Source: Trinickia diaoshuihuensis (GTDB lineage: Bacteria; Pseudomonadota; Gammaproteobacteria; Burkholderiales; Burkholderiaceae). Taken from it: a DNA stretch of 64,000 nt. Location of the stretch: assembly GCF_003390925.1 (NCBI RefSeq), contig NZ_QUBS01000088.1, positions 124,001-188,000 on the forward strand, given 5' to 3'. Positions 28,464 through 37,540 of the stretch are shown piece after piece. Made by a program: the position numbers and the translations under genes. The notes under the pieces were generated by a model. The model did not search any database. It worked only from the letters and a program-made list of their open reading frames with translations, and was not told where the DNA came from. Every line of letters begins with the position of its first letter. Position 1 is the stretch's first letter.

Positions 28464-29474
28464 ATGACTACCCGTCTCACGCCTGCGCTCGCTTCGCAGT
28501 TCGCCGCCTTGGCGTTACCTCATCTGACCCGCGAATATCCGAACAAGCTTACGCATGCGCTGGCCGGCCCCCAAGACGTGCGCTCGCCGCGCGAGCTGCA
28601 TCCGATTTTTTACGGCAGCTACGATTGGCACTCGTGCGTGCACGGCTATTGGCTCGTCGTGCGGCTGCTCGACCGTTACCCGGAATTGCCGCAGGCGCAG
28701 CAGATCCGCGACGTCGTCAACGCGCATTTCACGGAGGCGAAAGTCGCGGGTGAAGTCGCTTATTTGAGCCTTCCTCACAATCGCGGTTTCGAGCGGCCGT
28801 ACGGATGGGCGTGGCTGCTCGCCTTGGCCGGCCAATTGGACGGGATGCGCTCGCCCGAGGCAGCCCGATGGAGCTCGGCGCTGGCCCCGCTCGCCGATAC
28901 CATCGTCGACCGCTTCACGGAATTTCTGCCCAAAGCCACCTATCCCCTGCGCGTCGGGACGCACTTCAACACGGCGTTCGCGCTGTCGTTGGCCCTGGAC
29001 TTCGCGCAAACGACGGAGCGAGCCAAACTGGAGTCGCTCATCGAGGAAACGGCTTGGCGCTGGTACAAGCGCGATATGGATTGCCAAGCATGGGAACCCG
29101 GCGGCGATGAGTTTCTGTCGCCGGCGCTGATGGAGGCCGAGCTGATGCGCCGCGTGCTGCCGCACGACGCGTTCAGTATCTGGTTCGAGCGCTTCCTGCC
29201 TCGCCTGGCGCAGCAGGAGCCGGCCACGCTGTTCACGCCCGCCGAGGTGACCGATCGCACCGACGGCAAGATCGCTCACCTCGACGGACTCAATCTAAGC
29301 CGAGCCTGGTGCCAGCGCTCGCTCGCGGGCGCGTTGGCCGACGGCGACGTGCGCAAGGCATTGCTCGAGGACGCCGCCGAAGCGCACCTTCAAGCGGCCC
29401 TGCCCCATGTGGCAGGCGACTATATGGGCGAACATTGGCTCGCGACGTTTGCGGTATTGGCGCTCGAAGCGTGA
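28464..29474 (+). CDS. DUF2891 family protein
   Basis: 336 residues from ATG 28464 (a TTG four codons earlier is possible; no clear ribosome site for either). Characteristic features are HPIFYGSYDWHSCVHGYW near the N-terminus, PHNRGFERPYGWAWLL, VGTHFNTAFALSLALD, WEPGGDEFLSPALMEA and the C-terminal GDYMGEHWLATFAV. Conserved His, Trp and acidic residues in an all-helical layout suggest a metal- or sugar-acting alpha/alpha-toroid enzyme, which is inference. No signal peptide; cytoplasmic. It stands alone between a TetR and a GntR gene. Confidence 0.82.
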   Translation: MTTRLTPALASQFAALALPHLTREYPNKLTHALAGPQDVRSPRELHPIFYGSYDWHSCVHGYWLVVRLLDRYPELPQAQQIRDVVNAHFTEAKVAGEVAYLSLPHNRGFERPYGWAWLLALAGQLDGMRSPEAARWSSALAPLADTIVDRFTEFLPKATYPLRVGTHFNTAFALSLALDFAQTTERAKLESLIEETAWRWYKRDMDCQAWEPGGDEFLSPALMEAELMRRVLPHDAFSIWFERFLPRLAQQEPATLFTPAEVTDRTDGKIAHLDGLNLSRAWCQRSLAGALADGDVRKALLEDAAEAHLQAALPHVAGDYMGEHWLATFAVLALEA

Positions 29475-29556
29475 ATGTAGGCGGACCGCCGAGCGCGCCG
29501 GTTCTTTCTCGCTTCTTCCCATAGGCTGTCCCGCTTCCCGACAAGAGGAGACGGCA

Positions 29557-30213
29557 TCACGCCTGCCGCGCTTCGCGCAGCGCCTCTTGCATCACCACGC
29601 CGGCCGCTTCGATATGCGCCTTTGTCAGGCGCTTCGCCGCGCGCCGGTCGCGGGCCACCACCGCCTCCAAAATCGCCTCGTGCTCCGCGAGCGAGACGCC
29701 TTGATAACGCTCTAGCTGCCACACCAAACGCAGATAACGGTCGGTCTTGCGCCATATCCCCTCCAGCGTCTCCAGCAGATGCTGCTTGCCGCTCGCCCGA
29801 TAGATCGCTCGATGGAACGCCCAGTTGTCGATCGACCAATGCTCGACGTCTTGCGCCTTGGCGTCGCGCGCCAGAATCTCGCGGGCCGCGGCTTCGTCGT
29901 CTCCGCTAAATGCCTCGATGGCGGCCTCCAGCGCCAGCAATTCAAGCGCGACGCGCATCTGCGTCAATTCGTCGGCCTCGAAGCGAGTCATCGCCGATAC
30001 GAACGCCCCCCGGTTCGGCACGATCGTGACGAAGCCGCCCGCCTGCAACTGAGCGAACGCCTCGCGCACCGGAATATGGCTGGTGCCGAATTCCTTCGCG
30101 ATCAGATCCTGCCGCAACTGCGTGCCGGGCGCCCAGGTGCCGTTCGCAATACGTTCGCGCAAGCGTTCGGCCAGAAGCGTCGACGAGGACTTGCTATTCG
30201 CTAAATTCTTCAC
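29557..30213 (-). CDS. GntR-family (FCD/FadR type) regulator
   Basis: 218 residues from a GTG start. N-terminal winged helix (about 12-75: LRERIANGTWAPGTQLRQ, FGTSHIPVREAFAQLQAGG) and C-terminal FCD ligand domain (about 85-210) with metal-site-like residues in DNWAFHRAIYRA and SLAEHEAILEA. The start codon directly abuts a perfect 14-bp AT palindrome in the 32-bp gap to a divergent aminotransferase gene. It probably represses itself and that gene; the ligand may be a substrate of the aminotransferase. Confidence 0.9.
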   Translation of the reverse strand: MKNLANSKSSSTLLAERLRERIANGTWAPGTQLRQDLIAKEFGTSHIPVREAFAQLQAGGFVTIVPNRGAFVSAMTRFEADELTQMRVALELLALEAAIEAFSGDDEAAAREILARDAKAQDVEHWSIDNWAFHRAIYRASGKQHLLETLEGIWRKTDRYLRLVWQLERYQGVSLAEHEAILEAVVARDRRAAKRLTKAHIEAAGVVMQEALREARQA

Positions 30214-30227
30214 TTTAATATATTAAA
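30214..30227. promoter_or_regulatory. Perfect palindrome TTTAATATATTAAA between divergent genes
   Basis: 14-bp AT-only palindrome in GC-rich surroundings. It fills the first half of the 32-bp gap between the GntR gene and the aminotransferase gene (its ribosome site AAGGAG is at 30234-30239). Probable operator for the GntR protein. Its position also leaves the GntR gene no room for a ribosome site. Confidence 0.65.
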
Positions 30228-30245
30228 ACGACCAAGGAGAAAGAC

Positions 30246-31403
30246 GTGACGGTATCTCGCCTGCGCAATATTCCCGGCATCGGCGTCGATCGCATCGGCG
30301 ACGCCGCCGATTCGCTGCACGACGCCGACATTCTAAGGCTCGAGAATCTGGACACAGACCTTCGTCCGCCGGCCGAGGCGCTGACCGCGACGCATGCGGC
30401 CGTCGACGACGACGCGGCGAACAGCTACCTTCCGTTTACCGGTCAACGCGCGCTGCGCGAAGCGGCGGCGGCGCGGGTGGGCCGCAGCGCCGGCACGACC
30501 TACGATGCCGCCGGCGAGTGCATCGTATCGGCGGGTGGCCTCGCGGGAATTCTCAATGTCTTGCTGGCGATCCTCGAACCGGGCGACGAAGTCGTGCTGA
30601 CCGACCCGACCTACGCCGGCCTGATCAACCGCGTGCATCTGGCGGCAGGCGTGCCGGCATTCGCGCGCCTCACGCCTAGCGCCGACGGCTGGCGGCTCGA
30701 CCTCGATAGCCTCGCCGCCGCGATCGGACCGCGCACGAAGGCGCTGCTCGTCATGTCGCCTTCCATGCCGAGCGGCTTCGTTGTATCGCGGGACGAATGG
30801 CTCGCCATCGCCCGGCATTGCGAGCGCCACGGGCTTTGGCTCATCTACGATGCCGCGATGGAACGTATCGTCTTCGACGGACGCGAAGTCGTTCACCCCG
30901 CCGCTCTTCCCGGTATGCGCGAACGCACGATCACCGTGGGCGCCGTATCGAAGGAGTATCGGATGATCGGCTGGCGAGTCGGCTGGATCGTCGGCCCCTC
31001 GTCGATCATGGACGAGGTGCGGCTCGTGAGCCTATCGAACGTGGTATGCCAGGTTGGGATTGCGATGCCGGGCGCCGCCGCCGCGCTGACGGCACAAGAC
31101 GACGGGGTGGCGGCGGCCGTCGCCGAATGGGAGCGCCGGCGCGACTTCCTCATGGATGCGCTCGTCGATCTTCCGGTGATCCGGCCGCACGGCGGCTGGT
31201 CGATGCTCGTCGATACCGCAAGCCTGGGTCTGGCGCCGCCGGAGGCATCGAGGCGGCTGCTCGAACACGGCAAAATCGCGGCGACGCCGATGACGCACTG
31301 GGGGCCGAATGCGGATCGCTATCTGCGCTTGGTCTTTTCGAACGAAGCAGTTCCGCGGCTGCGCGACATCCGCGAACGGATCCGCCGGTCATGGCAAACG
31401 TAG
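30246..31403 (+). CDS. PLP-dependent class I/II aminotransferase
   Basis: 385 residues from GTG 30246 with AAGGAG 6 bases upstream. Fold-type I enzyme: cofactor-binding SAGGLAGILNVLLA, LTDPTYAGLINRV, MSPSMPSGFVVSRDEW (at the position of the usual NP-x-NP-G-x), and the PLP lysine in GAVSKEYRMIGWRVGW. The conserved C-terminal arginine is likely in DRYLRLVFSNE. Substrate unknown. Divergent GntR regulator suggests induction by the amine or keto-acid it handles. The Asn of the usual NPxNPxG motif is replaced by Ser-Met-Pro-Ser here. Confidence 0.85.
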   Translation: MTVSRLRNIPGIGVDRIGDAADSLHDADILRLENLDTDLRPPAEALTATHAAVDDDAANSYLPFTGQRALREAAAARVGRSAGTTYDAAGECIVSAGGLAGILNVLLAILEPGDEVVLTDPTYAGLINRVHLAAGVPAFARLTPSADGWRLDLDSLAAAIGPRTKALLVMSPSMPSGFVVSRDEWLAIARHCERHGLWLIYDAAMERIVFDGREVVHPAALPGMRERTITVGAVSKEYRMIGWRVGWIVGPSSIMDEVRLVSLSNVVCQVGIAMPGAAAALTAQDDGVAAAVAEWERRRDFLMDALVDLPVIRPHGGWSMLVDTASLGLAPPEASRRLLEHGKIAATPMTHWGPNADRYLRLVFSNEAVPRLRDIRERIRRSWQT

Positions 31404-31560
31404 TCCCATACTAGGGAAAACGCTTAAGCCATTTTTAAGCATCGCCGCCTACATTTCGATGCGCACCGGCGCAGCGACGGGCCATGGGAGAACGGCACGC
31501 GCCGCGCCCGCCGCCGCACGGCGGCAACCGTTCTTTCCTTCACGACGATGAGGTCCTGCC

Positions 31561-31854
31561 ATGTCTCATCTACTGATCGCATCGCTCGGCGTCGCCGGCT
31601 TGGTCGGCGCCTTCCCGCTTACCGCTCATGCGGCCCAAGACACCGCGCCGTTCGAGCAAGCACCGCTCGCATCGCCCCCGTTCGCCCAGGACGGTTTCCA
31701 GATACTGCGCGTGGGCGACGGCGCCGCGCATTCCGGCGCCTCGATGCCGCCGGCTATCTCCGGGCCCGACTTCATTCCGAAATGGCAAGAAAAGGCGCTG
31801 ACGCGTGGGCAACCGGCCCCCACGCTCGACGGTGACCGTTTTAGATTCCGCTGA
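31561..31854 (+). CDS. Small secreted protein, unknown
   Basis: 97 residues with GAGGT upstream of the ATG. A signal peptide is evident (LLIASLGVAGLVGAFPLTAHA, cleavage after AHA). The mature part of about 74 residues is Pro/Ala-rich without recognised motif (GFQILRVGDG, ISGPDFIPKWQEKAL). Convergent with the debranching-enzyme gene. Periplasmic or secreted; no function suggested. Confidence 0.6.
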   Translation: MSHLLIASLGVAGLVGAFPLTAHAAQDTAPFEQAPLASPPFAQDGFQILRVGDGAAHSGASMPPAISGPDFIPKWQEKALTRGQPAPTLDGDRFRFR

Positions 31855-31864
31855 ACGCCGAACG

Positions 31865-31880
31865 GCGCCGCTCGCGGCGC
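31865..31880. terminator. GC hairpin between convergent genes
   Basis: GCGCCG / CGGCGC with a CTCG loop in the 38-bp gap between the small secreted protein gene and the debranching-enzyme gene. No T tract; weak candidate. Confidence 0.35.
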
Positions 31881-31892
31881 GTGCACGGTCGT

Positions 31893-34184
31893 CTAGAGCA
31901 TCGCCACGACGCGCACGTTGCCGCCGTCGGCGGACGGGACGACCTTCTCGCCGACGCGCCGGAACGTGATCGAGACCGTTTCGTCTCCGACATGCAGGTT
32001 GCGCACTTCGAGCCAATCGATCCCTTCGGGCAAGGCGGGCTGATCGATGCGCACTTCGCCGCGCTCGGCATCGACGGTCACGCCCAGACACGCTTCGAGC
32101 ATCATGAACGGCGCGCCCGCCGCCCATGCCTGCGGCAAGCATGCGACGGGATACGCCGTGGGCGGTTCGCCGCGGCGGCGGCCCAAGCCGCAGAATAGCT
32201 CGGGCAGCCGCATGTCGAAGCTGACCGCCGCTTCGAATAATGCTTGCAGCAAGTGCACGGCGGCTTGCTTGTTGCCGTAGCGCGCAAGCCCGCGCGCGCA
32301 GAGCGCGTTGTCGTGCGGCCAAACCGATCCGTTGTGGTAGGCCATGGGGTTGTAGCGCGCTTGGCCGGCCGCCAAGGTGCGCACCCCCCAACCCGTATGG
32401 AAAAGCGTCGATTGCAGATGCCGTGCGACGGCCTCGCCGCGTGCCCGCGTAGGCAGTCCGAATGCGAGCAAATGGCCCGCGTTCGAGGCCAGCACACGGC
32501 ATAGTTCGCCGTGCCCGTCGAGCGCGATGCCGTAGAAATCGGCCTCGGGCATCCAAAACAACGCTTCGACGCGCTCCCTCAGTGCGGTCGAACGCGCCGC
32601 ATAGCGCGCCGCGTCTTCCGTCAAACCGCGTTGCGCGGCGAACTGCGCCATCGTGTCGAATGCGGCACAGGCATAGGCCTGGACTTCCACGAGCGCGATC
32701 GGGCCTTCCGGGAAGCGGCCGTCCGCGTGAAACACCGAGTCGTGGCTGTCCTTCCAGCCTTGGTTCGCCAATCCGCGGTCCGACTCGCAACGGTAATCCA
32801 CGAGCCCGTGCCGGTTCTTGTCGCACACGGTCGCCACCCACCGCGCCGCCCGCTCGAGGGCAGGCCACAGCTCGGCGATCAGCCCATCGTCGCCCGTGCG
32901 CGCCGCATAGGCGCCGGCTAGGACGATGAACAGCGGCGTGGTATCGACGCCGCCGTAGTAAAGCGCGAACGGCACCTCGCCCGTCGCCGCCATCTCGCTC
33001 TTGCGCATCTCGTGCATGATCTTGCCCGTGGCGGCATCACGGAACTTCGAGTCCTCGCGCGCTTGATGTTCGGCAAGAAAACGCAGCACGCCGCGCGCAA
33101 GCCAAGGCTGCAGCCAGAGCGTCTGCAGCGAGGTGATCACGGCATCGCGGCCGAACGGCGTGGAGAACCAAGGAATCCCCGCGTACGGGTAAGGTCCGGT
33201 TGGCTGATCGGTCGTGAGCAGGCTCAGATCGGCGAACGATCGATCGAGCCACGCGTTGAACAGCGGATTGCTCGAGCGAAGCCGCGCCGTGGCGTGCCGG
33301 CGTTCGCGCATGGACAAGTGCGCGTTGGCCAGGGCCGCGCGAACCGCAGCGCGTCCCACGCGCGGCGGCGCCGCATCGATCTGCGTGAAATGCGCGGGAC
33401 GCGAGCTATGCGGCGGCTGCGCGACTTGCGCGCCGGGCGGCTCGATCCCGTCCGCGCCGGCCACCGTTTGCGTGCGGGTGGCCACCGACAAATAGATCGA
33501 CACGCAAGCGTGCGCCGACAATTGCACCGTGTAATCGGCGCGATCCTCGAACAATTGATCGGGCGCGGGGGCAAAGGCGATATCGACGGTCCGGCGCACC
33601 TGGTCCAGCCCGAGATAGGCCAGCTTCACTTCGTCGCTCCCGACTTGCGCCGGTTCGATCGTGCCGTGGCGCGTTCGCTTCAGGCCGCGAACTTCGAACA
33701 TGTCCTTGAAATCGCCGCCGAACGAAATCGACAAGGGGACGACCGCGTCGCTGAAGCCGTAATTCGTCAAGGTGATCGCCTCGTACAGCACCGTGCCGGA
33801 CAGCACGCGCAAGCGCTCGACGTGAATGACGCCCTCGGGCGTGCCCTCGCCGCCGAGCGGCGGCAGCGGACGGTTCGTCAGATGCGCGGTGAACGACGTG
33901 TTGTCGCTGCTGACGTTGCCCGAGAGCAAGGAAGGCGCGCGTCCGCCGAACGTCAAGCGCAACTGCGAAAGCATTCGCGTGTCGTTGACGAACAGGCCGT
34001 CGTCGACGCCGTTGATATCACCCAGCGGATCGTTGACGACGAACGTATCGCCCGACTTCAGCACGTACTGGCTCGTCCGAGCGATATAGGGATGCTCGGG
34101 CGCAATGAATGCGCCGTCGGGTTCCACATGCAACGGAGCACCCGTCTGAGTGGGAACATCGGTCGCGGCGTCGGTATCGAGCAT
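31893..34184 (-). CDS. Glycogen-debranching-type amylo-alpha-1,6-glucosidase
   Basis: 763 residues from ATG 34184 (GGAGA upstream). The N-terminal beta domain (about 20-280) has YVLKSGDTFVVNDPLGDI and LFVNDTRMLSQLRL, as in bacterial GDE_N proteins. The C-terminal alpha/alpha barrel has PWFSTPFGRDAVITSLQTLW, HEMRKSEMAATGEVPF, YYGGVDTTPLFIVL, NQGWKDSHDSVFHADG and YNPMAYHNGSVWPHDNAL, the glucoamylase-like catalytic face with its acidic residues. Probably hydrolyses alpha-glucosidic links in stored or imported glucans. No glg or tre genes are adjacent. No export signal, so cytoplasmic. Confidence 0.88.
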   Translation of the reverse strand: MLDTDAATDVPTQTGAPLHVEPDGAFIAPEHPYIARTSQYVLKSGDTFVVNDPLGDINGVDDGLFVNDTRMLSQLRLTFGGRAPSLLSGNVSSDNTSFTAHLTNRPLPPLGGEGTPEGVIHVERLRVLSGTVLYEAITLTNYGFSDAVVPLSISFGGDFKDMFEVRGLKRTRHGTIEPAQVGSDEVKLAYLGLDQVRRTVDIAFAPAPDQLFEDRADYTVQLSAHACVSIYLSVATRTQTVAGADGIEPPGAQVAQPPHSSRPAHFTQIDAAPPRVGRAAVRAALANAHLSMRERRHATARLRSSNPLFNAWLDRSFADLSLLTTDQPTGPYPYAGIPWFSTPFGRDAVITSLQTLWLQPWLARGVLRFLAEHQAREDSKFRDAATGKIMHEMRKSEMAATGEVPFALYYGGVDTTPLFIVLAGAYAARTGDDGLIAELWPALERAARWVATVCDKNRHGLVDYRCESDRGLANQGWKDSHDSVFHADGRFPEGPIALVEVQAYACAAFDTMAQFAAQRGLTEDAARYAARSTALRERVEALFWMPEADFYGIALDGHGELCRVLASNAGHLLAFGLPTRARGEAVARHLQSTLFHTGWGVRTLAAGQARYNPMAYHNGSVWPHDNALCARGLARYGNKQAAVHLLQALFEAAVSFDMRLPELFCGLGRRRGEPPTAYPVACLPQAWAAGAPFMMLEACLGVTVDAERGEVRIDQPALPEGIDWLEVRNLHVGDETVSITFRRVGEKVVPSADGGNVRVVAML

Positions 34185-34371
34185 CGTCTTTTCTCCGGTC
34201 GGTTGGAGTGGGCGCTTCGCCACTTTACCGCTTCGGCCCCCTCGGTGCTCCGATGAGCGCCATGCCGTGCGGTGCATCGATTGTACGAAGCCCTGCGTCA
34301 TGCGAACAACCGGCGCGCAAGCTGGGGCTTCGCCCCCGCACCGGCGCAAGCGCGGTGCCCGCATCGTGGGC

Positions 34372-35259
34372 CTACTCGCCGTCGCGAATGAATTCGTCGA
34401 TATGACGGTTGAACGCGCTCGGATGCGCGAGGTTCATCCCATGAGAAGCCCCGCGTATGGTATGGCGTCGGACATCGGGCAGCCATCCCTCGAGCATGCT
34501 CACGTTGCGCCGAAACAGATCCGGGCTCTTTTCTCCGTCGATCAACATCGTGCGGCATCGCAGGCTCCATGCGGCCTCTCGCGTATAAGCGGGCAGTGGA
34601 TCCTTGAATTGCAGCGGCAAGGTCAGCGCATTGTCGAGCGCCATGGCGCGAAAGGCCGGCGGACTCTTCGCCCAGGACCCGACCCGGCTCACCGAATCGA
34701 CGAAGAGCTGCAACCCCGCCTCGAGCTCGCCTTGCTCCACGAGTTGCGCCGCCCGCGCGCGAAGCGGGTTCACGGTGTCGGGAAGCACCCCTGTGGATGG
34801 GCCGGGCGCCCAAAGCGGGCCGCCCGGATCGGCCAGCGTCAACGTGCGCAAATGCTGGGGGTGACGCACGGCGAATTGGAATGCGACGGCGCCGCCGCGT
34901 GAATGCGCCACGACATGCGCCGGACCGCCGTCGAGCCGCTCCAAAAATTGAGCCAACTCGTCGGCATGGCTGCTCCAACTGAACGGCACCCAGCTCGGCA
35001 GCGCGGCGGCGGGCCAGTAGTGCGTGAGACTCACGGCCACGCAGCGGTATCGCGCGGCAAGCCCCGCGAGCTGGGGCTGCCAGTACCGGTAATCGCACAG
35101 CGAGCCGTGCACGAACAACACGAGCGGCCCTTCGCCTCGCTCGACGTAAGGCATCCGTAACCCGTCGCTCAACTCGATGAAGCGAACTTCGTCATCGGGC
35201 ACGATCGCGGCCCGGCCGATGGCGGACGGCCGAGCGCTCGCCGATCCGTCGCGGCTCAT
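34372..35259 (-). CDS. Alpha/beta hydrolase
   Basis: 295 residues from ATG 35259, overlapping the MOSC stop by 4 bases. Oxyanion segment FVHGSLCDYRYW, nucleophile elbow VAHSRGGAVAFQFA (Ser in AHSRGG, with Ala where Gly is usual), acid in LIDGEKSPDLF, and His in GASHGMNLAHP. Cytoplasmic esterase- or dehalogenase-like enzyme; substrate unknown. Cotranscribed with the MOSC gene. Confidence 0.88.
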   Translation of the reverse strand: MSRDGSASARPSAIGRAAIVPDDEVRFIELSDGLRMPYVERGEGPLVLFVHGSLCDYRYWQPQLAGLAARYRCVAVSLTHYWPAAALPSWVPFSWSSHADELAQFLERLDGGPAHVVAHSRGGAVAFQFAVRHPQHLRTLTLADPGGPLWAPGPSTGVLPDTVNPLRARAAQLVEQGELEAGLQLFVDSVSRVGSWAKSPPAFRAMALDNALTLPLQFKDPLPAYTREAAWSLRCRTMLIDGEKSPDLFRRNVSMLEGWLPDVRRHTIRGASHGMNLAHPSAFNRHIDEFIRDGE

Positions 35260-36125
35260 GCTTCGAACCGCAATTCGACCTCGACCGGCTGCCCGACGGC
35301 CAGCTTCTGCCCGGCACCGGCCAGGACAATCGCGTTTTGGCCGAACGTCAACGCCCCGTCCAAGCGGCTGTCGGCTCGATAGGTGCTCATCGTATCGGTC
35401 GGCTCGTTGGGCCAACGCGGGTCGGGCGCGCCGCGCAACTGATCGATCGTCGGAATCGGGCAACGCGAGCATGGCTTGACCACGCGCAATAGCACGTCGC
35501 CGCCCGGCGTTCCGATGCCGAACGTGTCGGCGTAATCTTCCTCGTAAGCCTCGATGCCGGTCAGCACGAGATTGGGTCTGAACCGGTTCATGGGAATCGG
35601 ATCGACGCCTTTGCCGCTCAAGCGTGCGTTCAAATCCGCCAGCGATGCTTCGCCGATCACGAGCAGCGGATAACCGTCGGCGAAATGGACGTTGGCCGTG
35701 ACATCGCCCGTCCACTTGCGGCTCGCGGTGCGCGCAACGCCGGGATCGAATCGCACCAAACGCAGCGGGGTGTCCAGGAAATCCGAGAACCAACGCGCGG
35801 CCGCGTCGCCCGCATCGAGCGCCGTGAGCGTATCGCCCCACACCGTCACGGGCAGCGAAGGCGCGCCGGCCAGCGTGACCGCATCCAGGCCGAGCGTCAG
35901 CGTCGCCATGCCGGCCGCGCGCACTTCGAGCCGGTCGCCGCTCAGCGCCGGCTGCACGAGCGCCATGCGCGGATGCGTGCGCTGGGTGACGAACCGGCCC
36001 CGCGCGTCCACCACCATCCAGTCGCGGTCATGCTCGAGGCCGTGCGGCGTCAAGCGGACGGTATCGCGCGAGATACCCGCGCACGACTTGATCGGATAAA
36101 CGTTGAGTTGACTGATGGAGGACAT
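35256..36125 (-). CDS. MOSC domain protein (molybdenum-cofactor sulfurase C-terminal type)
   Basis: 289 residues from ATG 36125 (a GTG at 36149 is possible). N-terminal beta-barrel domain opens with LNVYPIKSCAGIS and HGLEHDRDWMVVD. The C-terminal MOSC domain has FRPNLVLTG, EEDYADTFGIG and the conserved cysteine segment VKPCSRCPIPTID. Such proteins deliver sulfur to, or use, the molybdenum cofactor; YcbX-type reductases of N-hydroxylated bases are the nearest known role. No fused ferredoxin domain is present. Translationally coupled to the hydrolase. Confidence 0.88.
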   Translation of the reverse strand: MSSISQLNVYPIKSCAGISRDTVRLTPHGLEHDRDWMVVDARGRFVTQRTHPRMALVQPALSGDRLEVRAAGMATLTLGLDAVTLAGAPSLPVTVWGDTLTALDAGDAAARWFSDFLDTPLRLVRFDPGVARTASRKWTGDVTANVHFADGYPLLVIGEASLADLNARLSGKGVDPIPMNRFRPNLVLTGIEAYEEDYADTFGIGTPGGDVLLRVVKPCSRCPIPTIDQLRGAPDPRWPNEPTDTMSTYRADSRLDGALTFGQNAIVLAGAGQKLAVGQPVEVELRFEA

Positions 36126-36230
36126 GGCGAGGCCGGCGCTCACTGGCACGAATAAGCAAACGCCGATGGTAACACCGTGCCGGGACGGGCGTTTCCCGCT
36201 CCGGACGGCTCACGCCGCCCGAGTCGAAGC

Positions 36231-37268
36231 CTATTGAAGAAACGACGCCGAATCGACGCAATCGGCGGCCGCGCCGGCGCCGCGCACGGCGCAGGTCAAC
36301 GGCTCGTTGGCGACGCGCACCGTCAGCCCCGTCACTTCGGCGAGCCGCTGATCGAGATTGGCCAGCAACGCCCCGCCGCCGGTCAACACGACGCCCGTGT
36401 CGGCAATATCGGTGACGAGTTCGGGCGGCGCATTCTCGAGCGCGTTTTTGACGGCGCCGATGACGGCCTTCAGCGGCACGGCCAGCGCCTCGGCAACGTC
36501 ATGATTGGAGAGCTCGATGGTGCGCGGCAGACCGTCGGTGAGGCTGCGCCCGACCGCGCGCATGCACTGGCGCGGGACGTTCGCCGTTGCGGTGCCGATG
36601 GTTTTCTTGACGAGTTCGGCGGTTTGATCGCCGATGATGACGCCGTAGATGCTGCGTACGTGTCCGATGATGGCCGAGTCGAATTGATCGCCGCCTACGC
36701 GAACCGACGTCTGATAGGCAATGCCGCCCAGCGAGACGACGCCGACCTCGGTCGTGCCGCCGCCGATGTCGACCACCATCGAGCCGCGCGCTTCGGAGAC
36801 GGGCAGCCCGGCGCCGACGGCCGCCGCGAGCGATTCGCCGATCAGGGTCACCTTCGATGCGCCGGCGGCGATCGCGGCCTCGCGGATCGCGCGGCGCTCC
36901 ACGGCCGTCGCGTGCGACGGCACGCAGATCGTGAATTCGGCGCGGCGTCCGAATAGCGAGCGCAGCCGGGCCATATCGACGAATTCCCGGAACATGTGCT
37001 CGGCGGCGGAAAAATTGGCGATGACGCCGTGCCGCATCGGCCGCACGGTCTCGACATTGCCCGGGGAGCGTCCGATGAGCTGTTTCGCTTGGTCGCCCAC
37101 GGCCGTGACCTTGGCCCTGCCCGCCTCGGCCGACTTTTGGAAGCAGACCACCGATGGCTGGTTGAGCAAGATGCCCTTGCCGCGTGTGTAAATGAGGGTG
37201 TTCGCCGTGCCGAGATCGACCGCCACGGTTTGCGGGAACAGTCGATTGAAAAATGCAGGATGCGACAT
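36231..37268 (-). CDS. mreB: MreB/Mbl-type actin homologue, orphan copy
   Basis: 345 residues from ATG 37268, normal MreB length. Phosphate loop 1 AVDLGTANTLIYTRGKGI, phosphate loop 2 MVVDIGGGTTEVGVVSLGG, adenosine segment VVLTGGGALLANLDQRL, and GESLAAAVGAGLPV. Would polymerise on the membrane and guide peptidoglycan synthesis. The usual partners mreC, mreD, mrdA and rodA are absent here: upstream is a divergent UbiB-like gene, downstream a MOSC gene. Probably a second MreB, which could replace or supplement the main one. Confidence 0.92.
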   Translation of the reverse strand: MSHPAFFNRLFPQTVAVDLGTANTLIYTRGKGILLNQPSVVCFQKSAEAGRAKVTAVGDQAKQLIGRSPGNVETVRPMRHGVIANFSAAEHMFREFVDMARLRSLFGRRAEFTICVPSHATAVERRAIREAAIAAGASKVTLIGESLAAAVGAGLPVSEARGSMVVDIGGGTTEVGVVSLGGIAYQTSVRVGGDQFDSAIIGHVRSIYGVIIGDQTAELVKKTIGTATANVPRQCMRAVGRSLTDGLPRTIELSNHDVAEALAVPLKAVIGAVKNALENAPPELVTDIADTGVVLTGGGALLANLDQRLAEVTGLTVRVANEPLTCAVRGAGAAADCVDSASFLQ

Positions 37269-37540
37269 CGTTGACTCTCTCATGGATGACAACAACGGCA
37301 TGCGTCCCGTCGCAACGGGCGAGGCGCTTGTGTGCTCGTTGCGGGTAGCGCGGTCGGGCCGATGTCCCCTTTACGGCAATTTCGCGTCTAACTTTAGGGG
37401 TCGGTTGGCTTTTTCTTGTTGTGCGCCGCCGCACCGGGAACGCGCCGGCAGCCCGATCGCCGGCGCCGGCGCGCGCGGCGCCCGCCGACGTGGCATTCTT
37501 CTCGCTCGCAACCGTTATTCCTTTCGTCCACCCTTCGCCC

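Noticed and set aside
31404-31560. GCTTAA / TTAAGC inverted repeat (about 31421-31440) considered as a terminator of the aminotransferase gene
   Set aside because: The stem is only 6 AT-rich pairs without a following T tract; too weak to call.
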